A stretch of DNA of 12,801 bases from Prevotella sp. (GTDB lineage Bacteria; Bacteroidota; Bacteroidia; Bacteroidales; Bacteroidaceae). The position numbers were made by a program, and so were the translations under genes. This document shows, in pieces, positions 7,601-12,801 of this stretch. Below the pieces are notes generated by a model. That model saw nothing but the letters and a program-made list of their open reading frames with translations, was not told the origin of the DNA and did not search any database. How positions within the stretch are numbered: the stretch's first letter is position 1; every line of letters starts with the position of its first letter. The DNA lies in contig JAJPYV010000206.1 in the NCBI GenBank assembly GCA_021204735.1, forward strand, positions 1-12,801, read 5' to 3'.

Positions 7601-9253
7601 ATAACTGAACTCATCTATCTTGGCGGCTGCGGCTATGGCGGTTTTGGACGACATCAGGTCAATGCCCCTACCTTTTACTTTCGCACTGGCTGTCAGGTCT
7701 CCCAATCCGCTGCCTATAAGGAATTTACTCAACTGCAACTTATTTGCGGAAACGCTTGCATCGTATGCCATAGAAGCTGCATTAAAGTCGGCTTTGACCT
7801 TTACATTTCCCGTTCCTTCTGTTGCTGTCAAGTCAGCAATGTAACGTTGCCCGTTGACATTGACCTTGCCATTAAGTCCTAATCCGTATGGTATGGCTAC
7901 TCCACCTGTGTCAAACAGGGCTGTCACATATCCCAAATCGTATGTTTTTGCATCAAGTGTTAACTCAGCACGCAACTTGCTATCGTCCATTATGTCAGCT
8001 GCATATCCGCTTGCGTTGATGTTGAACGAGGATGGCAACTTGATATTCAATCCTGCAAAGTTGAGATATTTCAGATTTCCAGTCAACACGGCCTTTACCT
8101 CCAACTGCTGGTTGGGGTACTTGCGGATAAAAGATGTCGGCATGCCGCCAAGGAACAGCATTATATCTTGCTTACCGAAAGCTCCGTTGGCAGTGAGTTG
8201 CAGCTTCCCTGGATTTTCCTCATCAAAGGCATCTAAGTCCATATCGATGTCTGCGGTGAGCGATGAGTTCGGTGTCCTGAAATCAAGATTTGGCAAACTG
8301 AGTTTTATCGAGTCCATCGAGATATTTCCTGTAAGGCGTTCCACCTCTAAACCGCTCTTTTCCTTGAATGAGCATGCCCGTAGCACAACACCTAATGCAG
8401 GGTCGCAATATGACACGGAATCCACTCCAAGTGTCAAATCAGTGAGTTCGACATGGTTGTAGTCCAATCCATCTACAAATGCTTCAAAATTGTTGTCATA
8501 ATTTACTTTTCCACCTGTCAGGTCTAATTTCTGGACAGTGTAAAGTCCTTTGCCAAGGTCGAAATACCCGTCTCTAACGGCTGTCTTTTCCATATATGCC
8601 GCCACTTGCAGGGTATTGCCTGGCATGTGAATGGTAACGCCTGTATTCTCGATATCTAATTTCTTGACGGTGATTTTCCATAAATTCTCACTCGTCGTGG
8701 TGTCGGGCGGAACAGTGTCGCTTAGTTCCACATTTACCATAGCATCCTTCAACAAGGCTTCGTCAAGCATCACGGTCTCTTTACTCAAATCTATGCCATG
8801 ACTGGCTACATATAACCGCCCTAACGTGCCTTTTATTCTGGCCTCATGGATAAAGTCGGCAGTGTTTACTTTCACGCTGTTGATGTCCAATGCGTCTATC
8901 TCTACCTGACTCTTCAACAAAGGCAACAACCGCACATTAACTACAATACTCTTTATGTCGGCTATCGTGTCTTTCACCTCTGGCAACGAATCATTCTGCT
9001 GGATTACCTTAACTCCATCTACACCTAAATCAAGGGGGAAAACCAACTTAACATGGTCTACCGATATGTCCATACCGGTCTGCTCTGATGCGTATGCAGC
9101 TACATGCTTTACTATCCAATTCTGTATCGGCGGAACATAAATCAATACCGCAAGCAGAACGAACAGCAAAACTATTGTCAGGATGATTCCACAAACCCAT
9201 TTTAGCAATCTCCTCATCGGCATACGCTTTCTTGTGTTGATATGAAGTTTCAT
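4625..9253 (-). CDS. tamB: TamB: inner-membrane-anchored translocation/assembly module (DUF490)
   Basis: This very large (1542 aa) AsmA/TamB-type protein is anchored in the inner membrane and spans the periplasm to meet TamL. Its family forms a long hydrophobic beta-groove used in outer-membrane protein assembly and/or phospholipid transport. A basic N-terminus (RKRMPMRR) precedes one transmembrane helix (about 19-40), then VPPIQNWIVKHV, as in AsmA-like starts. The rest is repetitive beta-strand sequence. The C-terminal TamB/DUF490 domain covers roughly 1150-1542, with the hallmark FTIQDGSYVEFTGDVMNPKL near 1285-1305 and a final GVGFIWRRSLQHF segment. M11 and M13 are alternative starts; the ATG used gives the longest frame and lies just downstream of a -7 element at 9271-9278. 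It is the first gene of a two-gene operon with tamL, and no frame breaks are seen. Confidence 0.92.
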   Translation of the reverse strand: MKLHINTRKRMPMRRLLKWVCGIILTIVLLFVLLAVLIYVPPIQNWIVKHVAAYASEQTGMDISVDHVKLVFPLDLGVDGVKVIQQNDSLPEVKDTIADIKSIVVNVRLLPLLKSQVEIDALDINSVKVNTADFIHEARIKGTLGRLYVASHGIDLSKETVMLDEALLKDAMVNVELSDTVPPDTTTSENLWKITVKKLDIENTGVTIHMPGNTLQVAAYMEKTAVRDGYFDLGKGLYTVQKLDLTGGKVNYDNNFEAFVDGLDYNHVELTDLTLGVDSVSYCDPALGVVLRACSFKEKSGLEVERLTGNISMDSIKLSLPNLDFRTPNSSLTADIDMDLDAFDEENPGKLQLTANGAFGKQDIMLFLGGMPTSFIRKYPNQQLEVKAVLTGNLKYLNFAGLNIKLPSSFNINASGYAADIMDDSKLRAELTLDAKTYDLGYVTALFDTGGVAIPYGLGLNGKVNVNGQRYIADLTATEGTGNVKVKADFNAASMAYDASVSANKLQLSKFLIGSGLGDLTASAKVKGRGIDLMSSKTAIAAAAKIDEFSYGEYDLDSIGFYAAVGEGKIKAGVNSRNPLFDGSVNVDGYVKNKELKTTITADMRDLDLYGMKIMDTPFNISLCSHIDLDTDLKNFVKVDGALGDIAIYDSSKVFRPDEITFDAIASNDTTHFSMACGDFKLRFNGSGGYDKIIEKGGAFADGLIAQLNEKKLNITTLRTELPFAEFTLETGDENPLGRFISTMGFSFDAASINLNSSPDLGINGEVSLYELQYSSFQLDTVRFSIVSDTTACTYRGQIRNNKDNKQYVFNALFDGYMFEKGSGVNIKFYDSEDSLGVDLGVEASMEDNGMMLRVLDDPILGYKKFTVNEGNYVYMGSDKRIYADLMVRDEDDMGVYIYSDNDNKGALQDLTVALNKFDLEQILSSIPYMPDITGILDGDFHVILTENELSLASSISVEKLTYEGSELGDIGMEFVYMPEPDGTHSVDLMLSCNGDEVADVSGTYKSTDNGDEIAVEMDMHQFPLRMINSFMPEGLVYLFGTADGSLDVKGSLSSLNVNGELALDSCFVYSPEYGVKLRVGDAPVRVVNSNLLLENFTLYASNDNALTLNGNIDFSDFDNMMMNLKLATSNFQIIDSKENRMSVAYGKAFIDAIATVSGTVDNLKMSGRVDVLGTTNLSYILKDSPLTTDNQMDELVRFVNFKDSTETLVTHQPVGGITMDITLNVQQGTRIMCYLNADKSNYIDLMGGGNLRMEYDAANDIRLTGKYTLDDGEMKYSLPIIPLKTFTIQDGSYVEFTGDVMNPKLNITATETMKANVSSGTGDDRTVEFECGVIISKTLSDMGLEFTLDAPEDMSLHSELMEMGTEQRGKLAVTMLTTGMYLADGNTAGFSMNSALSSFLESEINNITGNALRSLDLSIGLDNTTDGSGNSHTDYSFKFSKRLWNNRLKIVVGGKVSTGAEVENQNESFFDNVTFEYRLGNTSDKYVKLFYDNNAYDWLEGTTRQYGVGFIWRRSLQHFKDIFSFKNTSDQTIPMDTTSVK

Positions 9254-9270
9254 ACCAACGGTATCTTATG

Positions 9271-9303
9271 CAAAGGTAATTAATTATTTCGTAGAAAGCG
9301 AAA
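9271..9303 (-). promoter_or_regulatory. Candidate promoter of tamB-tamL operon
   Basis: On the minus strand TACCTTTG (9278 to 9271) matches the -7 consensus TAnnTTTG exactly. The upstream box is only TTTC (9303 to 9300) with a 21-bp spacer, so the -33 element is weak. The predicted leader is very short, about 10-15 nt before the ATG at 9253. Confidence 0.5.
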
Positions 9304-9341
9304 CGTGGGTCTACATTTTTATGACAATAGGGATATTTTGC

Positions 9342-10013
9342 TCAATTTCTATATATATCGTGCCAAAGATTTTCATTGGGTACTGGTGCTTCAACACATA
9401 TCTGCTCTTTTGACACTGGATGAATAAATTCTATCTTTCTTGCCAATAGGGAAATGCTTCCGTCGGGATTGCTCCGCTTGGCTCCATATTTCAAGTCTCC
9501 TCTAATCGGACAACCTATCTTTGCCAACTGGCATCGTATCTGGTGGTGGCGTCCTGTCAATAGATTGACCTCGAACAAGGTGTAGTTATTCGTGCAACCA
9601 ATCACCTTATAATGCAATATAGCTTTCTTTGAGCCTGGCACTTCTTTATCGTATGCATAACTCTTGTTCTGCTTCTCATTGCGCTTTATCCAATTGGTAA
9701 GGGTGGATTCTTCCTCCGCCGGTCTGTTCTTGCTAATCGCCCAGTATGTCTTGTGTATCTCTCCGCTGCGAAGCATGTCATTTATCCGTGATAATGCCTT
9801 TGATGTCCGGGCAAATATCACAAGTCCTGACACTGGTCGGTCGAGCCTGTGGGTAACACCCAAAAATACACTGCCTGGTTTTGCGTATTTCTCTTTTATA
9901 TATGCCTTCACGTCATCGGCAAGTGTCCTGTCACCTGTCTTGTCACCCTGCACAATCTCTCCGCTTGCCTTGTTTACTATTATTATATGGTTGTCTTCGT
10001 ATAATACTTGCAT
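9342..10013 (-). CDS. RluA-family RNA pseudouridine synthase
   Basis: This cytoplasmic enzyme isomerises uridine to pseudouridine in rRNA or tRNA. The catalytic motif HRLDRPVSG (residues 55-63) contains the nucleophilic aspartate D58. The downstream family motif LLTGRHHQIRCQLA, then GCPIRGDLKYG, completes the RluA core. At 223 aa it is a minimal form with no N-terminal S4 RNA-binding domain, unlike RluC/RluD. It starts almost directly with the core strand YEDNHIIIVNKASG. The target uridine cannot be deduced from sequence. A strong terminator separates it from fabG upstream, so it needs its own promoter or read-through; I could not identify one in the 57-nt gap. It is followed after 88 nt by tamB, with no obvious functional link. 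Confidence 0.92.
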   Translation of the reverse strand: MQVLYEDNHIIIVNKASGEIVQGDKTGDRTLADDVKAYIKEKYAKPGSVFLGVTHRLDRPVSGLVIFARTSKALSRINDMLRSGEIHKTYWAISKNRPAEEESTLTNWIKRNEKQNKSYAYDKEVPGSKKAILHYKVIGCTNNYTLFEVNLLTGRHHQIRCQLAKIGCPIRGDLKYGAKRSNPDGSISLLARKIEFIHPVSKEQICVEAPVPNENLWHDIYRN

Positions 10014-10035
10014 CTTATTGTATTATTACTACTTT

Positions 10036-10065
10036 AAAAAGCCCCCTAATGGGAATTAGGGGGCT
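10036..10065 (-). terminator. Rho-independent terminator of fabG
   Basis: A perfect 11-bp GC-rich stem (AGCCCCCTAAT at 10040-10050, ATTAGGGGGCT at 10055-10065) with a 4-nt loop is followed on the minus strand by a run of five T (10040-10036) and then AAAG. It begins 5 nt after the fabG stop codon. This is the clearest terminator in the window. Confidence 0.92.
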
Positions 10066-10070
10066 GCTCT

Positions 10071-10817
10071 TTACATGTTCATTCCGCCATCTACCTGAAT
10101 TACCTGTCCTGTAACGTATGATGAGAGGTCGGAAGCCAAGAACAACGCTACATTTGCAATGTCTTCTACCTGACCTGCCCTGCGAAGTGGTATCTTCTGT
10201 GTCCACTCCTTACGCACATTCTCTGGTAACGCTTGTGTCATTGCGGTATCAATGAATCCTGGGGCAATGGCGTTGGCGCGGATACCACGTGAGCCTATCT
10301 CCTGACCGATACTCTTTGCAAGGGCTATCAGTCCTGCCTTTGAAGCGGAATAGTTGCACTGTCCTGCATTGCCGTGTACTCCAACTACGGATGACATATT
10401 AATAATACAGCCTCTCTTCTGACGCATCATTATCGGTGTGCAGGCATGGATGAAATTGAATGCTGACTTCAAATTCACTGCGATAACGGCATCCCACTGA
10501 CTTTCGCTCATTCGCATCATCAGTCCGTCTTTCGTTATTCCTGCGTTGTTTACGAGGATATCAATAGACCCGAAATCGGCATTCACTTGCTTTACCACTT
10601 CTTCTGTCTGCGCAAAGTCGGCTGCGTTACTGGCATATCCTTTTGCCTTTACGCCTTTTGAGGCTATTTCTGACTCTGTGGCTTTTCCACTTTCGTCAAT
10701 TACCAAATCAGTGAAGGCGATGTTAGCTCCTTCTTCGGCAAACTTCAATGCTATGGCTTTGCCGATACCACGTGCCGCTCCTGTTATAAGGGCGTTCTTA
10801 CCTGTCAATAATCCCAT
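10071..10817 (-). CDS. fabG: 3-oxoacyl-ACP reductase (short-chain dehydrogenase/reductase)
   Basis: This classical SDR should reduce 3-oxoacyl-ACP to 3-hydroxyacyl-ACP in fatty acid synthesis, in the cytoplasm. The cofactor motif TGAARGIG lies at 12-19, NNAG at 90-93, and the catalytic tetrad N115, S143, Y156, K160 (YSASK) is intact. The C-terminal end SSYVTGQVIQVDGGM matches FabG closely, and the 248-aa length is standard. An aspartate (D37, FTDL) at the end of the second beta-strand is the position that usually favours NADH over NADPH in SDRs, so cofactor use may differ from E. coli FabG; this is inference. It lies 132 nt after tetR, with an inverted repeat and a CAA-rich leader in the gap, and ends at a strong terminator. 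A related SDR role outside fatty acid synthesis is possible but less likely. Confidence 0.92.
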   Translation of the reverse strand: MGLLTGKNALITGAARGIGKAIALKFAEEGANIAFTDLVIDESGKATESEIASKGVKAKGYASNAADFAQTEEVVKQVNADFGSIDILVNNAGITKDGLMMRMSESQWDAVIAVNLKSAFNFIHACTPIMMRQKRGCIINMSSVVGVHGNAGQCNYSASKAGLIALAKSIGQEIGSRGIRANAIAPGFIDTAMTQALPENVRKEWTQKIPLRRAGQVEDIANVALFLASDLSSYVTGQVIQVDGGMNM

Positions 10818-10832
10818 TTTTCTTTATTTAAT

Positions 10833-10845
10833 GTTGTTGTTGTTG
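10833..10845. repeat. GTT/CAA trinucleotide run in fabG leader
   Basis: Four GTT units plus a G lie 16 nt before the fabG start codon. In the transcript this is a CAACAACAAC leader, which is unstructured. Together with the AAT/AAA-rich stretch before the ATG, this fits the open, SD-less translation starts of Bacteroidetes. Confidence 0.6.
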
Positions 10846-10859
10846 ATTTATATTTTAAG

Positions 10860-10893
10860 GTCATTTATAAATCTTGTTTTTAATATAAATGAC
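10860..10893. promoter_or_regulatory. Perfect 10-bp inverted repeat between tetR and fabG
   Basis: GTCATTTATA (10860-10869) and TATAAATGAC (10884-10893) are exact inverted repeats separated by 14 nt. They sit 43 nt upstream of the fabG start, in an AT-rich gap with no exact TAnnTTTG element (the closest is TATAATTG at 10927-10920). The element has no T-tract and is unlike the tetR operator arms. It could be an operator for a different regulator or an mRNA hairpin after tetR. Confidence 0.45.
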
Positions 10894-10949
10894 TCTTTAT
10901 CTTCTTATACGTATTTCGACAATTATACCTATAATTTGGGGCTTACATC

Positions 10950-11543
10950 TTATTTTAATGATGTCTTGCCGAGTGCGCCGTAAACGAACTTAGCCACTAA
11001 CGGTTTACTTGCTTCTGTGGTTATTCCGTGTCCCAAACGTCCATAGATATAAGGCACTTCCAAACCCTTGATGCAATAGTGGGTGATGTCCGCAACCAAT
11101 TCTATGTTTTCTATATCAAACTCACCATCAGCTTTCCCCTCGGCATACACCTTGCGGAACAAGTCTATCTCATCCTCATCGAAGTTCTTCCTCACCTTCT
11201 CCACCATCCAGATATTGCGGAAGAATGCGGCACGAAGGTTGCCGTTCCTCACCACTGTCTCCTTTATCATGTCAAGATGGGTGTATATCAACTCAATTAT
11301 TTTGTCTTGTGGCCGTATTTTCTTTGATGCCACCTCGTCCATGCGGTCGGACAAGCGTTCAAGCTCCGACTCGATTACGGCATAATACACGTCTTCCTTA
11401 TTCTTGAAATAGGTATAGAGTGTTCTCCTTCCCTTTCCAGAAGCCAATGCAATATCGTTCATCGTCGTATTCTCCAGTCCTTTCTTAGCAAACAACTGCC
11501 GTGCGACATCCACAAGTTTTTGTCTTGTCTTGGATATAGACAT
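10950..11543 (-). CDS. TetR/AcrR-family transcriptional regulator
   Basis: This is a dimeric one-component repressor. The N-terminal TetR_N domain is clear: KLVDVARQLFAKKGLENTTM, then a helix-turn-helix at about 27-46 (TMNDIALASGKGRRTLYTYF) and KNKEDVYYAV. Residues of about 60-197 form the helical ligand-binding and dimerisation region, which is variable in this family and gives no ligand clue. The length of 197 aa is normal. It sits upstream of fabG in the same direction, suggesting that it controls fabG and/or itself, perhaps in response to an acyl-type ligand; that is inferred from context only. Its own promoter (11590-11620) is bracketed by a 12-bp inverted repeat that is a good autoregulatory operator candidate. 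Confidence 0.93.
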   Translation of the reverse strand: MSISKTRQKLVDVARQLFAKKGLENTTMNDIALASGKGRRTLYTYFKNKEDVYYAVIESELERLSDRMDEVASKKIRPQDKIIELIYTHLDMIKETVVRNGNLRAAFFRNIWMVEKVRKNFDEDEIDLFRKVYAEGKADGEFDIENIELVADITHYCIKGLEVPYIYGRLGHGITTEASKPLVAKFVYGALGKTSLK

Positions 11544-11577
11544 CTGTCAAATCCTCCCTTTTATTATTGCACATTCA

Positions 11578-11621
11578 TTTTGTCGTGTGCAAAATTATAC
11601 TTTTTATTTCACACGGCAAAA
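11578..11621. promoter_or_regulatory. Candidate TetR operator: 12-bp inverted repeat bracketing the tetR promoter
   Basis: TTTTGTCGTGTG (11578-11589) and CACACGGCAAAA (11610-11621) form an inverted repeat matching at 11 of 12 positions, with a 20-bp spacer. One arm contains the -33 box. The other begins right after the -7 box and covers the expected transcription start. Protein bound at both arms would block RNA polymerase. The repeat is seen directly; the TetR assignment is inferred from position. Confidence 0.6.
11590..11620 (-). promoter_or_regulatory. tetR promoter (TTTG-N19-TAATTTTG)
   Basis: On the minus strand, TTTG (11620 to 11617), a 19-bp spacer and TAATTTTG (11597 to 11590) match the full Bacteroidetes housekeeping promoter consensus. 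The expected start of transcription near 11583 gives a leader of about 40 nt to the tetR ATG at 11543. Confidence 0.75.
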
Positions 11622-11773
11622 ATATTTGACAACCAATTCCACATTTTCATAATTTTTTAAAATGTCCTATAGTCAACCACTAACCAATAAGTTTGACATT
11701 ATAAAGACTTTTCATTGTTGTATTTCTATATTGAATGTACAATTTAGCAACTGCTTATTGGATAATTTAGAGT
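11622..11773. other. AT-rich intergenic gap between rloB remnant and tetR promoter
   Basis: No gene, RNA gene or clear terminator is visible here. The only structure noted is an 8-bp inverted repeat, CCAATAAG (11684-11691) with CTTATTGG (11754-11761), 62 nt apart. This is too short and too distant to interpret. The gap may mark the boundary of the accessory patch, but no attachment-site duplication could be seen within the window. Confidence 0.5.
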
Positions 11774-12378
11774 TTACAACTCATTTAATATATTCATTAG
11801 TCGTCCAAGTTCTGAATAAGTGTAATCTCTGCCATTTGCCGTTTTTTCATCCATTGAATGATTCGCATTAGCAATTGCGGTTGCGAGATTTCCGCCATTA
11901 CGTTCAAAATAATCATGTAACCCCTGACAATTGATAAAGAATTCTGTTTTCTTCTGGTATTCCACACAATGGTTCAAATCTTTGAGTAACGAATTTTGAT
12001 CCTCGTATTGACGTGAAGTGTAGCGAAAATAATAGAGAAAAAACAATTCTGTGCAGCGATGAGTTTCAAAGAATTTCACTTCACAAAATATACCCTGTTT
12101 CGGCTTGCTTATAGGCCTTGTATACTTTATCTTTAACTTTTTGTATTTCGTCCGTTCGGGTTCTTTGTCTTTTGTATCCATATCTACTATACAGAAGATA
12201 TGACTGTAACCTTTTTCTATTCCCTCGTCAATCTTTTCTTAAAGTTCCTTGATATTTGTGTGCTTCGGATAATCAGGTTTGATTGTTATATTTTTATACT
12301 TATCACACAAGGATTTGAAGTAGTAGAATTCTGATACCCTTCTCCCAAAATAAGCACTGCTTTACGTAGTCTGTCCAT
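11774..12378 (-). pseudogene. RloB-like protein gene, broken by a frameshift and a nonsense codon
   Basis: The gene starts at an ATG (12378) one base after the upstream ATPase stop and reads MDRLRKAVLILGEG, then leaves frame at GGG (12339-12337). The frame one base over continues SEFYYFKSLCDKYKN...NIKEL, hits TAA at 12241-12239, then resumes in the same frame as EKIDEGIEKGYSHIFCIVDMD and runs to the stop at 11774. Adding one G to the GGG run gives exactly 606 nt (201 aa plus stop) with only the TAA left, a normal RloB length. The intended protein would have E13 in GEG and D66-M-D68, a Toprim-like Glu...DxD pattern, and a later aromatic segment resembling the RloB C-terminus. RloB partners RloA-type ATPases in restriction-linked and abortive-infection loci. 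An intact 135-aa C-terminal piece from the ATG at 12181 remains open but lacks E13. Sequencing error is the main alternative. Confidence 0.75.
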
Positions 12379-12379
12379 T

Positions 12380-12801
12380 TTAATCCTCAAAATTTATAAA
12401 AATACTACCCAATTCTGGTTTTGCCCCTAACCTTCCAATTCGATATGCATTATATAAAGATAATTTCTTGTGCAATCCAAATGCATCACCACGAGAATAT
12501 TCAGACGAAGCAGTCTCTCTGTTCTTCTCCACAAACCACACAACACCTCTATTTTCATTAAATAAGTCTTGAGAAAGAAGTGTGGTCTCCTGACTGGTAA
12601 TAATCAACTGTGATTTTTTAGAATTAAAAATAAAAACATTGAGATAGTAGAACAATAAATCATTATGTAAATCCTCACCTAATTCATCAAGATAGTACAC
12701 ATGTGAACTTGTTATCATATCATATAAAGCATCCAAAATGCGTATATATTTTATAGTACCTTTTGACTGCCACTTAAGTGGAATTTCAAAATCACCATTT
12801 A
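12380..12801 (-). CDS. RloA-like AAA (ABC-type) ATPase, C-terminal part, 5' end outside window
   Basis: About 140 codons are open from the window edge to the stop; no true start lies here (an in-frame TTG at 12736 is internal). The frame begins LKWQSKGTIKYIRIL, the usual lead-in to the C-terminal nucleotide-binding lobe of AAA_15/AAA_21 ATPases. Then comes Walker B, HVYYLDELGEDLH, with the D-E pair, and the switch region LIITSQETTLL, where many relatives have histidine instead of glutamine. VWFVEKNRETASSEYS and YRIGRLGAKPELG match the tail typical of RloA/AbiLi-like proteins. It should be a cytoplasmic ATPase that regulates the RloB partner encoded 1 nt downstream, as in anti-phage ATPase-effector pairs. 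Base composition is clearly more AT-rich than the core genes to the left, suggesting transfer. The Walker A region is not visible. Confidence 0.8.
   Translation of the reverse strand, partial: NGDFEIPLKWQSKGTIKYIRILDALYDMITSSHVYYLDELGEDLHNDLLFYYLNVFIFNSKKSQLIITSQETTLLSQDLFNENRGVVWFVEKNRETASSEYSRGDAFGLHKKLSLYNAYRIGRLGAKPELGSIFINFED

Noticed and set aside
7854..8462. A 202-codon plus-strand open frame
   Set aside because: It lies wholly inside tamB on the opposite strand. Its translation has no recognisable motif and is explained by tamB codon bias.
11684..11761. CCAATAAG / CTTATTGG inverted repeat as IS end or attachment site
   Set aside because: Only 8 bp, 62 nt apart, with no transposase, tRNA or target duplication nearby.
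11774..12181. A stand-alone 135-aa gene starting at the ATG at 12181
   Set aside because: The same frame continues upstream through conserved-looking sequence interrupted only by one TAA, so this is the tail of broken rloB rather than a separate gene.
12336..12342. Programmed -1 ribosomal frameshift at the GGG in rloB
   Set aside because: The site (A AGG GTA) is not a slippery heptamer and no clear downstream pseudoknot is seen. The later in-frame TAA would still stop translation.

Overview
The window looks like a chromosomal segment from a Bacteroidales bacterium (Bacteroides/Prevotella-like; genus not resolvable by eye). The signs are a lipoprotein-type TamA (TamL) next to TamB, promoter motifs of the Bacteroidetes type (TTTG-N19-TAnnTTTG), no Shine-Dalgarno sequences, and a moderate GC content that drops sharply at the right end. 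Every gene I can support is on the minus strand, so transcription runs from high to low coordinates.

Reading with transcription: (1) 12801-11774 is an AT-rich accessory patch. It holds the C-terminal part of an RloA-like AAA ATPase (cut by the window edge), then 1 nt later an RloB-like gene. The rloB reading frame is broken by a one-base frameshift and an in-frame TAA. The repaired protein would have a Toprim-like Glu...DxD pattern, so the pair resembles an ATPase-plus-nuclease phage-defence module in decay. (2) 11621-10036 is a TetR regulator and a FabG-type reductase. The tetR promoter is bracketed by a near-perfect 12-bp inverted repeat that I read as its operator. A strong intrinsic terminator follows fabG. 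(3) 10013-9342 is an RluA-family pseudouridine synthase. (4) 9278-2295 is a two-gene envelope operon, tamB (1542 aa) then tamL/tamA (775 aa), separated by 2 nt. Together they should form an inner-to-outer-membrane assembly or lipid-transport bridge. (5) 2298-2225 is a palindrome at the tamL stop codon, a 7-bp tandem repeat and a promoter -7 element. (6) 2106-79 encodes a sugar-phosphate-type nucleotidyltransferase and a DHH/DHHA1 phosphoesterase (NrnA-like), with a hairpin between them.

Most of the window is ordinary core genome. The parts most worth a second look are the decaying RloAB-like pair, the tetR operator/promoter layout, and the repeat-plus-palindrome cassette between tamL and the nucleotidyltransferase gene.
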